Notes under the pieces: model-generated
What the model was told of the DNA's origin: nothing
The model's database searches: none
The model's input: only the letters and a program-made list of their open reading frames with translations
Part shown: positions 12,301 to 22,687 of the stretch, piece after piece
How the letters are laid out: every line of letters begins with the position of its first letter
Numbering within the stretch: the first letter of the stretch is position 1
Position numbers and translations under genes: made by a program
Assembly (NCBI GenBank): GCA_018350325.1
Contig: JAEVLN010000012.1
Span: 1,075,991 to 1,139,990, forward strand
Direction of reading: 5' to 3'
Origin: Globodera rostochiensis
Lineage: Eukaryota; Nematoda; Chromadorea; Rhabditida; Heteroderidae
Length of the DNA stretch: 64,000 nucleotides

Positions 12301-13016
12301 AAGCTTTTGCTTGCCTGGTGCACGTTCGGCAATGAACCACCCTGGCGTCCATGGTACCCGGTCAGCAACGGATGCGGCCCCTCTGGCGACAGTTTGGAAC
12401 AGCTCGACTCCACCGACTGTTGATGATAGTAGTTGGGCGACTGTCGTTGTTGTTGTTGGTGATGTTGATGAGCATTATTATTATGATTATTACCATTGTT
12501 GTTGTTGCTGTTGTTCGTGTTGGCATTGGACGACTGTTGAGAGGTACAAATTAATTATTAAATGAAAAAAAATCGTAAGTTTTTGCGAATTTTTGGCAGC
12601 AAAATTCAAACTAAAATGCAATGGAAAAGTTTCTGTTAATTTTTAAGCCGACAAATCGGGGCTCAAAATATTCAGGTTTTTCGACATATTTTGACAGAAA
12701 TTGCCTGGTGAAAATTTTGCTGTTGATCGCTGCTGCCCACCGAGGAGGGCGCGGTGTACGGAGAATTGGCCGTCGACGATGTCCGGCTGGAGCTGGTGAT
12801 GGCCCGCACATCGCGCATCACGTTGGAGAACTGTTCATGCTCCTCATTTTGTTTACGTTCCTAAATCAAAAAAAAAAGTGTTTTTTTTTTAAAATGAGTT
12901 CATAAACTGTTTTGGTTGATACATAAATTTTGTTCCAAATTGAAATTCAAAAACAACAACAAACTCACCAAAATTGCAATTTTTTCGCTGAATTTGCGCG
13001 GCGTTGTCTGCGACAT
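9385..13016 (-). CDS. crtc-1: CREB-regulated transcription coactivator (CRTC/TORC)
   Basis: CRTCs shuttle between cytoplasm (phosphorylated, 14-3-3 bound) and nucleus, where they bind the CREB bZIP. Exon 1 (13016-12969) encodes MSQTTPRKFSEKIAIL, the hallmark CREB-binding N-terminus; exon 2 continues ERKQNEEHEQFSNVMRD. QGGSLPNVHQ (near 12320-12345) matches the conserved GSLPNV segment of CRTCs. The middle is Gln/Asn/His-rich, as in other CRTCs. The C-terminal activation region reads VPNICVTGTDGG (near 9680) and LQDLHLDSEMVQMLKEPG (near 9435-9490), like the family's PNI(I)L and LDGLHML blocks, with stop TAA at 9387-9385. Two introns appear to use GC donors: exon ends at 12705 (CACCAG|GCAATT) and 12315 (CACCAG|GCAAGC), both in phase 0. 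The exact boundaries of the middle Q-rich exons are less certain than the ends. Confidence 0.88.
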
Positions 13017-15099
13017 TAAAACTATGAAATTTTAGGCCTGAATTTAAGAATTGAGTAGACAAAAATGGGCAAAATTGCATTTTTAAAAAAGTCTGAAAAC
13101 TGCGCATAATGGGGAGAAAGGGTAAAAAAGACAATTGTGAGAAAATCAAACTTTAAAACATTGAAAACTCTGTGGGAGCGCCGCCGAGGGGCGTGCCAGG
13201 GCGGGCGGAATTGGCACAGGTGGAACCGCGTGAAATTTGCCCTTTTTTTTTGTGGTGGCACCACCGCCACCGTTTGGCACAAACCAAAGGGTGGGAAAAA
13301 AAGTGAGAGCCGCCGATGAGAGCCGCCAAATGGATTAAACGGCTCGGCTAAGCGCCAAAAATACTTCCATCATCATATCCAATTCATACACACAATCCAA
13401 CCCCCTCCCCCCCCCCTCCCCCAACAACCCATCCAACCACCACCACCACCACCGAGATGGGCGGCCGCAGCAGCAGCAGCAGCCCAAGGCGGACGCCAGA
13501 GATAGGGAGGGGAGGGCGGCGGGAGCACCGTGTTCTTTCTGTTGTTGTCCCTCATCCCACTCCATGGTCGGCCTGGCCTATACATTTCCGTTTCACACAC
13601 ACACACACACACTATTTCTTCCCTGTCCCCTGCCTGGTCTGCCCCCGCCACGGGTGGCGCTTATCTTTGTCATCATCCAATTTGACTTTTCGTTGTCTGT
13701 GTGTGCATGCATGCACACTCTCATCCACTTCCCACCTCAGCTCTCCCATCAAATATTCTTCTTCTTCTTCGGCTTGAAAGTTTCTCTCTTTTCGCTCCTC
13801 CGCCCGCCCTCTAAATTTTGCCATTTTCGTTCATTGCAGCTGCTGCTGCTTCTGCTGCTGATAGACAGTGAGTGTGAGTGAAATGATTTGGACGACGGAT
13901 TGGTAGAAAACAGATACGGGGGGGGGGGGGCTCATCGCAACGCTTTGTGGCTTCATTCCCGGCGGCGGCCGACTTAGTAACTGCCTATAATACCACAAAA
14001 CATAGCACACAAACTTCCCCTTCCCCCTTCTCCAAGTTGTTCGCTTCTCTCACCGTCCTCCAAAACGCCATTCATTCGTAAACGGACATTGGAAAGTGAA
14101 TGAAAAGGAAAGAGGAGCGTACGAAAGTTTTCTTGAAGGAGCGAAACCGAAGCGAGAGTGGCGGAATTGAGATTTCTCGTTCGCATATGCGTGCTATTAA
14201 TACATGTTATATATGTAGGTAGGTAATTCATTTACTACCCTAACTAGGGCTGCTACTTTTAGGTTAGAAAAATCTTGAAATAGCTTTGCCGCTATTTTAG
14301 GTGTGAAAATCCCAAAATAGATTTTTTTTTAGGTCCCGATAGGTTAAAAAAAATTTTTTTTTTTCGTGCATAACGCCAAAATAAAACTGCAGAAAAATAG
14401 GTAAAAAATAGTAGCCGAACTGCTTGGAATGTGCTTTTTGGATATGTAAGCGAATTAAAAAGTGATAAAGCAATTTTCGGGAAGTTCGAGCTGAACACTC
14501 GTGTGTGTGGTGCACAAAATGTAAATTCAAAAAAAAGAAATTAAACTCTCCAAGCAAATAAATATGTAATATTTGTGCATAAAAATCTGCTGATATGCTT
14601 GATTGTTGACGAGACGGGAAATTAATTAAATGCATTGCATAAATCGATCAAAAGAAAAGGCATTGGCTTCTTTCTTCTCAAGAATTCTGTGGTTTCTCTC
14701 TGTCTCTCTCTCTTTTTTTTTTGGTTTTAATAATATACGCTTTCTTTTTTTCCCTTCTGCTGCTGGGCAACTTTCTTATCACATCTTTTGACTCTCAACT
14801 GTTTTTTATCTCTCAGTTTGACATAAAACGCGAAGAAAAATGATATAGGTGGGTAGATTTTGATTTCAAAAAAATTTAATTGTTGAGATTCGTCCACAAC
14901 AAAAACCAAAAAAACTTAAAACAGCCAGAGGAGGGAATCAACAATTATAATCATAGTCTATTTTCTGTTTCCTCCTTCAAAAATTGCCTCCGTCTGTCCA
15001 TTCACTCGCTGGGCTCACTTGGGCCGGCCTTTGTGTCAACCAAACTGAAATAAGCAAAGCTTTAACAATTGGAGGGAAATATTAAAATCATTTTAGTCC
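13017..15099. other. Spacer upstream of CRTC with simple repeats
   Basis: No gene is supported. The stretch holds C-runs and CCA repeats (13400-13455), a (CA)n microsatellite near 13593-13612, TTC repeats near 13760, CTG repeats near 13838-13860, a G-run near 13919-13930, and CT repeats near 14695-14715. It presumably contains the CRTC promoter and 5' UTR and the 3' end of the F-box-like gene. Confidence 0.6.
14246..14418. repeat. Imperfect inverted-repeat element
   Basis: The left end GGGCTGCTACTTTTAGGTT is roughly complementary to the right end AAATAGTAGCCG, with AT-rich DNA between. A related fragment (GGGCTAAGATTTTTAGGTT) occurs near 16587. It looks like a small non-autonomous element. 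I could not define a target duplication. Confidence 0.4.
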
Positions 15100-16341
15100 C
15101 TACCCGTTGCCTATGTCCCTGTCGTTGAAGTTAATCTCGATGTGATTCCATTGACGGCACCATTCCCACTCAGTTGCCTCCTCCTCCCACTTGGCCCATT
15201 TCGCCTCTTCCCGCCCAATTGGACAACGCACCAACAGCCAAATGCCTCCCTCAATGTGACGAAATGTCAATCGCTCCCCCGTCAAAGCGTTCTTCAGCTC
15301 AAATGGTTCAGTGTCAGATGAAAGCAGACGGATGATGAAATTGGCCGTCTCAGAAGCGTTGACAAATGACTAAAACGAAGGGAATAATTACTCTCAAACT
15401 GACTCGAAGAATGAAAAATTACTCTTTTGAGTCCTTCCATTCTTTCGCCCGGATAAAAGTCACAATAAAGCATCTTCGGAAGGCCATCTTCACGGGGGGT
15501 GAGCAACCATTTGGTCACGGCTTGTTCAGAAGAAGCAGCGGCGTTGTCTTCGGCCGGGAAGTCGGGGAAAAGTCTCAAGGAAAAGATCGATCGAAGATTT
15601 GGGCAGTTGCGAAGAATGGCCGGAGAGAATTGCCGCGAACGCTCTTGAGAGGAGTTCAAAAAAAGGCGGCAAATGTTGTCATTGACCAACGGCCAAATCT
15701 GTTGCCGAATAATTTCCCAGCTGCGGCTTTCGTCGTCGGAGGTATAAAGTGCAACAGTTGTCCCGGAAGAGTCGAAAAGGTGGTGAATGCGTTGAAGAAA
15801 TTCGGTGACGGTTTGGTCGACGTAACTGAAATTCAATTCAAAAACATTTAAATTTTATATTTTAAAAGGAAAACGACCATATCGAAATGCATTTGAAGCC
15901 GATCACTTTGCCTGGAATCGCTCCTTGAGGAATTGGCAGCCGTTCACCGGAGCTTTTGACAATTTCTGCGCCATTCCCTCCGATGCGAAAAATTGCCATG
16001 CAACCCAACGACCATTTCCTCGATTTGAAGTGCACGTCAACCAAAGCGTCGAATCGATCGCTGATCAGCGCCATTTTTAGTCCGAGCTCGAGAGGGCTAA
16101 CGAAGGCAAAGACTCCGAGCAAAACGTCGTCACAAATCCAACTGAAATTTTTTATGATTTGGATTTGGTCCCCGACCCCTCGGGAGCGGGAAAGTCGGGG
16201 AGGCCGGGGTTGACCATGTCGGGACGAGCCCATTTTGGGGGTCGGGGTTCGGGGACCAACCCTAATTTGATTCATTCGGAAACAAACTCACATTTCCTTC
16301 ATTTGCTGTTGCTGCTCCGATTTGCTTGTGTTGTCCGACAT
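15100..16341 (-). CDS. F-box-like protein of a nematode-expanded family
   Basis: Four exons join in phase: 16341-16292 ([17 protein letters not shown]), 16141 to about 15880 ([20 protein letters not shown]), 15827 to about 15433 ([19 protein letters not shown]), and about 15371-15100, ending NDRDIGNG and a TAG stop. Residues about 18-60 ([20 protein letters not shown], then [20 protein letters not shown]) look like an F-box helix bundle, normally the SKP1-binding part of an SCF ubiquitin ligase. The rest ([49 protein letters not shown]) matches, from memory, a large paralogous family in cyst and root-knot nematodes. The product is about 315 residues, near full length. Intron 1 (16291-16142) consists almost entirely of a small transposon. 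Substrate and role are unknown. Confidence 0.65.
16160..16264. mobile_element. TAGGGTTG-family MITE forming most of an intron
   Basis: The right end (ACCAACCCTA) and a degenerate left end (TGGATTTGGTCC) are inverted. The interior is repeated GTCGGGG/CCCCGAC. Flanking octamers TTATGATT (16152-16159) and ATTTGATT (16265-16272) agree at 6 of 8 positions, consistent with an aged 8-bp target duplication. The family recurs at 25949, 29723, 39588, 41715 and 45628. Confidence 0.65.
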
Positions 16342-16888
16342 TTTGTAAAAATTCAAAATTATTTTATGGTTCAGAAGAAGTAATAGGCTAAAAACAATTC
16401 AATTTAGACGCTGTGCGGTCTGCGATTCTGAGGTGTGACGTTATTAGTGCTAGTTGAGAATGAATGCCACTTTAGGCGTCAAATTGCAGTTGAAACTCCA
16501 AAAAAAAATTTGTTTTTTCTTTCCAAAATTTTGTATTTTGCTTCAAAAAATGGAAGCACTGAATTTATGGTTATTTTGATGTGCAGGGCTAAGATTTTTA
16601 GGTTCTAAAAATCTCGAAATAGGTACATATGTACCTAAATAAGTGCCTAAAAAAGCACAAAATTCTATGAAAAAAAAAATTCGAATTTCATTGCATTTTT
16701 TAAAAAAATTTTCAAAAAATTAATGATCTTGGCAAGAAAAATTTAAATTTTATTGTATTTTTTATAAAAAAGTTTGTTTTTAGGACATGAATCTAAAAAT
16801 TTTATTTTACGTTTAGATTTGTCATTTTACATTTTCTTTTTTGTCATAATCAATTTAATCCGCACTTTTGTTGATTGCTTTTGACAAA

Positions 16889-19774
16889 ATGAATGCACCA
16901 GAGGAAGACATTATGGAAATTTCGCGCAAATTGTCCAAAATGACTGAGGGAGTGAAGTCGGTTAGTGGTTTCATTTACATTTTGAATGAAATAAGAGTTT
17001 TTTAAACAAAATTTTTTTGTCTTTATATGGACGATTCGGTTGAACTAATCGGTGCCCTGGAAGACATGCGAGTGAACATCGATTTGTTGACCGTAAGTCA
17101 AGCGACACAAAAATGTTGTCGTTGCATCGTTTATTTTTACAGAAAACTCGGATAGGCGCGGTGTTGAACGAATTCCGCAAGAAAATCAAAGACGAAAAAT
17201 TGGCCAAGCGTTGCAAGGCTTTGATCAAGGTTTGCGTTTGTTGGCACTTATTGCAATAGATGCCGTGGGTTGAGGTTTTACAAATGATCAGAGGAACCCT
17301 TTACTGGTAAAAATAGGTTATTTTTCAATCAAAATCCGATTTAAATTACTCAATTTCTATTTTTTTTGACCTTCCTTTGTGGTTTTGCATTTGAAAAAAA
17401 ACAACCACGACCCACCATCTGTATAAGTGCCCGCTTGTTTACTATCCAACACTCAGCAACACAACTTTCGACAAGTCTCGGCACTTTTTCTTTTCAAAAA
17501 TTAATTCTGTAACGCTTCGATTGGCACATTTGTTGTTGAGAGTAATCGATCGTGTTTTGTAGAAGAATGTTGCACATTTTGAAAAGTCCGGGACGGACCG
17601 GCATTTGAAATTGTTAAAAATAAAATTGAAGTCCAATTTCATTTTCATTAATTTGTGCCGGCGTTCGAGCCGAATCTGCCGGAAAAGAATATTTTGAATA
17701 TTAAAATTTGGACTCAATTCAGCGTTGGAAATCGTTGCTGGACGAGAAGTTGAGCATGCGCTCCAAATCACCGGATGAACGCCATTCGTCGCAGGAAAAG
17801 TCGACCACTCCGCCGTCCGCTTCCCAAACGGACAGCAGCAGCAACAAACAGCACCACCAGCAGCAGACGACCACCAGCGACCAGCAGATGTTGCAGCAAC
17901 AGAACAACAGAGTGCTCCCGCCGTCCAGCAATGGCATGGCGGCGACTGTGGGGAGAGGCAACATGGACATTGTGGGTGATTGATTGAGAGGAGGAGACAC
18001 GATTTAACTTTTTTGAAAATTTGGTGAAATTTAGCTCCAGCAGTTCCTTCTCTGATAACAGAAAATTGGATTTCTTTTGTTGCATTTTCAATTACATTCC
18101 CCTACAGATCCGTGTCAAAAGTGTACAAATGTTGGCCAACGCGTTTAGCAGTGGTGGAATGCCGGATGGTCAGTTCAATTCGATTGCACACATTTTTTAA
18201 ATGGTTTAAACAAAATTGGAAATGGCACAAATGCTGTAAGATTGCGCCGCTTCTTCCAAGTGGCATAAAAAAATTGTTTTTGGTGCTGAACAAGTTGCAG
18301 AAAATTGTTTTTTGTGCCATTTTTTAGGTGCATCTGACGCGACCGAAGTTGCCGGACGCGTGGAGAAGAAAATGTTCGACCACCACAAGGGCACCGGGGA
18401 CAAATACAAAGCTGCACTTCGCTCGAGGGTATGTGCTCTTACCGGAAATGATGCACTGAGATTTGCTCCAATTTTTTGTGAAAATGTTGGCAACAAATTT
18501 TCGCGAGCTTTACTAGTTCAATCGTTTTTCAAAAGAATTTTTGGACATTTTTTTTTGCTCAGTTTTTGGTAGGATTTTGTTTTTTAATGATAATAACTTT
18601 TTTTGCTATTGAAGGTGTTCAATTTGCGGGACAAGAAGAACCAGGCGTTGCGCGAGAATGTGTTGACCGGTGCGGTGTCGGCGGAGAGTTAATAATTTTT
18701 TGTTTTGTTTTTAAATTGTCCATTTTCCCCCTCAAATAAAGAATTTGCGGTGATGACAGCGGAAGAGATGGCCTCCGAAGAGATGAAGAAAGTGCGTGAA
18801 CAGCTCACCAAAGAGACAATTCTCGAGCATCAAATGTCCGTCCAGGAGGGTAAGAGTCACAGTTTTTGATTTTGAGTCATTTTTGAGGGACTGATTGCGT
18901 TCAGCAGAACTCTCTGGACTGAATGTGACAGAGGCTTTTTAGGGAAGGAGTTTGGGGTGCTGTTTTTTGGATTTTTTAATTTATTGATAATCTTTGAGAG
19001 TGAACCGCGTAGCGTTAATGATGACACAGAATTTTTTGGGGAGGTTGGGCTTGTTTTTGCATGGTTTTCAAGAGGTTCAGGAACAATTACAAAATCCTAG
19101 TAAAATAACTTTAACCAAAATTGGAATTAATATTATCAAAAAACAATTTGTTTTCAGGTACGCCGACTGATATGTTCAAGTGAGTCCAAAAATGGTGCAT
19201 CCCCTGGCATATATGTTAGGGGGGAAAGCGTGAAAATTTTAATTTGAATATTTTGTGTAAGTTTTGCTAAAATTTTTAGGGTTCCCCCAATTTTGTTTTT
19301 TGTTTATTTTATTCCATTCATGGCACACATATATATTTTTTTGCAGGGCGTTGTCCACGTCCAAAACATTGGACCGTTTGGGCATTGAAAAAGACTGACG
19401 GACAGAGTATTTTATATTCTGGGGGACACGGGGAAGCAATTTTGCACCCACTTTTAACCTTCACAATTTTTATGCAAAAATTTTGAAAAACAACAAAAAA
19501 CAAAAATTGTTTTTTAAATAAATTCTCCCGCTTTTTTTTTTACACCTATCGGCCACTGTTCAGACATAGAGAAACAGGCCCAAAAAATTGTGGAATTAAT
19601 GGGAAAATTCGGAATTTTTTTTTCTATTCCCCAACCACCACCACCACCACCAGATGCCACAAGTGCGGGTCCAACTCGTGCACGTACAGTCAAATGCAAA
19701 CGCGCAGCGCGGACGAGCCAATGACCACATTTGTGTTCTGCAGGTCGTGCGGCAATCGGTGGAAATTTTGCTGA
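16889..19774 (+). CDS. Transcription elongation factor TFIIS (S-II)
   Basis: TFIIS rescues backtracked RNA polymerase II by stimulating cleavage of the nascent RNA. Exons give [14 protein letters not shown] (16889-16960), [16 protein letters not shown] (17027-17092) and [20 protein letters not shown] (17143-17229), together domain I (the LW/TFIIN bundle); then [13 protein letters not shown] plus a Ser/Gln-rich linker (17723-17971), [13 protein letters not shown] (18108), [19 protein letters not shown] (18615) and [16 protein letters not shown] (18743), which form central domain II; finally the zinc ribbon [20 protein letters not shown] ending [11 protein letters not shown] (19654-19774). All four zinc cysteines and the catalytic RSADEP hairpin are present. 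Length is about 320-330 residues, close to the human protein (301). Oddity: no AG acceptor lies just before exon 2 at 17027 (the sequence reads CTTTATATGG), although phase 0 is kept if splicing occurs there; a short isoform could instead start at ATG 17027. Confidence 0.93.
19347..19398 (+). other. Candidate alternative terminal exon of TFIIS
   Basis: A good acceptor (TTTTTTTGCAG, ending 19346) is followed by codons that continue in frame from the exon ending at 19179: the joined end reads [19 protein letters not shown] and stop (TGA, 19396-19398). This isoform would stop just before the zinc ribbon. It is seen only as sequence; there is no expression evidence here. Confidence 0.4.
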
Positions 19775-21285
19775 TGAGTGAACAACAAAAAAATATGCAT
19801 TCACTGTTTTTTTTTGGAATTGTTTTATTGGAGTTTTAAGGAGATTGTATGTTTTTTTTCTATTCATCCACATCACATTATTCATTGGCGATGGTCACAC
19901 TTCCCCCCCCCCCCTTCTCTAGTGAACGAAAACAGACCGAGAGCGCCGGGATTAGCCGGCCCAACTGATTCGAGCAGTATTTTCGGATTAAAAAAAAATT
20001 CTGGGTCCGGTTAATCCCGGTATCTGAACAACCCCCCGGAAGGAAACGGGGTCGGGATTCCGTAACAATCCCGCTCGGCTACATTTTTTCCTTGTAGGCC
20101 ACCAAAAATTTACATTTTTGGGCATTTGGCTCGGACCACAAAATGTTTTTTTCAAATCCAAATCCATCGGAGACCAAAGCTTTCCCATACCATCGATGAC
20201 CTCCGTCCGAGTTCCTTTTGACCAACTTTGTCATTATACCGAAAACAACCAACATGATATGATGGTGGTCGAGACACCCTTTTTTGTTTGTTCGATGGAA
20301 ATTCCAATCATTTTTTCAGTTGAGCGAATATTTGATCAAAATTTATTTTGTTTCCGAACTCTTCTCGATCATCACAGGCACATTTTGTCGTCCTCCTCCA
20401 AATTCCTCTGCCATTTCCATCTCATTTATATAATTTGTTTGTCAAAATTAAGAAAATTTAATGATCCCACTTCAATTTGTACAGAATTAGTTGCAAGCAC
20501 GAAAGCTCCAAATCAACAAAAAAAATTTTGTTTAAAAAATTTTGAATGTACAAATTAAGGGAATTTGTATCTTTAACCTCGCGCCCTCTACCACGAGGGG
20601 TACGACGCCCTCAAGGGCATACCCTGATGAGTGTAAAATTGCGAAAAATGCTTTTAAAACCGCCCGAGGGTTGACACTTTGCCGAGGCACTAAGCACCAT
20701 CTAAAGCAAACGCCCTGGGCCCCGCGAGGAGCATGCCCTGAAGGCATTTGTTTTCGTCTTGAAATGACACAACAAAAATGCGCAATTTAGTACAGTAAAG
20801 CTGCTGAGCTGTCAGCCCAGAGTTTGTTGGGGGCGGTGGTGAAGGGAACGGTGTTGAACGGGGCAGGGAAACGGAACGGTTGGGGGCGGAGATGTTTCCC
20901 GCAAACCCGGGCCCTTGGGTTGGGGGCTGCCCGAACTGTGCGTTCCCAATTAGAAGCTTCGGTGGTCGTTTATTCTGAGCGCGGGAAGGGGCAGGCGGAA
21001 ATACAGAGAGCGATCGCTTTAATGTATCGGCCGGGGCAATTAGACAGATAAGTGGCTTTCGTGGTCTCTTACTTCGAACATGGCTTAACCAGAGAAGCCC
21101 AGAACCAAAAAACAAACAAAAAAGAAGCGAATTTTGAAGGCTTTCACGCAAATAAAGTTGATTGAATTAGGTCAGTTTTAGCACATCTTTAGGCTCACGT
21201 TTCGACTCTAAGTATATCATTACTCACCCGTTTCAGTCTCATACCCGTAAGAGTGTGTTTTTTGAGTGCATTCAACAAATCATCA
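19775..21285. other. Spacer downstream of TFIIS
   Basis: No gene is supported. It contains a C-run (19903-19914) and a GC-rich patch at 20578-20760 with repeated ACGCCCT/GCCCTGA words (GGGGTACGACGCCCTCAAGG and GCATGCCCTGAAGG), which may be a degraded repeat. The C-rich stretch at 20800-21060 has open frames but no recognisable protein. Confidence 0.5.
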
Positions 21286-21823
21286 TTATTCATACACGTC
21301 AATAAGTTTAGTTAAAAACGGGAAGTGCTCGCAAACCAGACCACAATATTTCACAAAATTTTTTGAGGCCGCTTCATCAGGCTTCAGTCCTTGGTTCAAT
21401 GCTACACACATGCACATGCAGTGATCGGTGGGGTACAGGCAGTGAACCAGACAATGCAGCGTTGCATGCACGCTGGTGGCAACGAATTTTGACCATGGAC
21501 GAGGATGGTGCGATTCCATAGCTTCCACATCGAAGTAAAATCTAGTGAGTCAAGCGCTGTTAGCGTGATTTTAGCAGACGCAACACTTGTGCCCGGGGGG
21601 GGGGGATGCCGTCCGTCAGGCATCAGGTACCGTGCCCAACAGTCATCATCCAGTCGGCTACAGAACACAGCACGCTGTGCCTGCGGAGGAAAGTGCTCCC
21701 GGTCCGCAGCGTCGAACAAGCTGAGCACAATTCGCTGAATTTCGAACACATAATCCGGTAGTTCCGGTTGCTTTGGCAGGGCGTCCCGGCGTTCAAAAAG
21801 CTCCAGCAAACGCGCCTGCACGG
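21286..21823 (-). CDS. Unrecognised protein, two C-terminal exons
   Basis: Two exons join in phase across a 90-bp intron with normal signals (donor after 21631, GTACCTG; acceptor CTAG before 21541). The joined segment reads VQARLLELFERRDALPKQPE, then ELPDYVFEIQRIVLSLFDAA, then SRLDDDCWAR|FYFDVEAMES, and ends VCEHFPFLTKLIDVYE with a stop at 21286. It is about 149 residues, Leu-rich and probably helical, with a Cys/His cluster (HCLVHCLYPTDHCMCMC). Codon use looks like real coding sequence. An acceptor (TTTTTGTGCAG) precedes the first exon, so upstream exons or a short leader remain unidentified. It could be an independent gene or a remnant. I do not recognise the family. Confidence 0.5.
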
Positions 21824-22687
21824 CTGCACAAAAATTGCGATGCCCGACGGGCGCGCATAATTTGGCATTTTTTGTTGGGCCTAGGCATCGCAAAATTTGA
21901 GCAAGTCCCCGGGGAACTAAACCAAAAAAAGGAGAAAAAAAGAATAAAAATCCTGTTAGCAAGGAATGGTGTCACGACAGAAAGGAAGGTAGTAAGTGTC
22001 GTTCAACAAAAATGAAGAACCTCAAGAGTATTCATTCAGTTCATTTTAGATAAGGTCAAATTAATTGTCAATAAATGCATTTGTGTGTGTGTTGTGTACA
22101 AAAAAATGGGTTGAAATTTGGGTGGGGGGGGGGGGGACGGCGTTTGACTGGTGTGGGAGAGGGAAGAACAATTTTTGGTGTTGGCAGCACAAAATTTTTT
22201 GGGACAAAATTTTTTCGATAGAAAATCCAATTTTAGGGGTAAATTATTATTATTATTTTCTTCGTCATCATTATAATCATCACGGCATTCTCTCTCTCTC
22301 TCTGTTCTGTGTGTGTGTTGGCAATTTTGGTGAGGAGAGGAGGCTGTGCTGATCAATCTGATCTGATCTGGACGGACTTAGGTGGGTACCCGACGACGGA
22401 TGGCACTTCCGAAAATGGTCTGCTTCAGACGGTTTCCAATCCCATTTTGTTGTTGTTGTTGCTTATTGTTAGCTGGAAAATGAAAAGCGCTTATAAAACA
22501 GACATATTCCGTCTCAAAATCGGACAATCCGTCAAAAGGCAGAGACATTCCGTCAGTGGACATTACACATTGACGGATTGTCCACCAGACCCCAGCTTTT
22601 GAAATCAAGACAGAAGACTTAATTCACTGAACGTCCACAAATGCACTTTGCTAACCAAATTTTAGTATAGTTTGATCAGCATCCGGT
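21824..22687. other. Spacer with simple repeats
   Basis: Contains GT repeats (22081-22095), a G-run (22123-22135), ATT repeats (22243-22256), a (CT)n run (22290-22303) and several TGATCW/GATCTGATCTG words near 22350. No gene is recognised. Upstream exons of the 21286-21823 gene could lie here. Confidence 0.5.
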
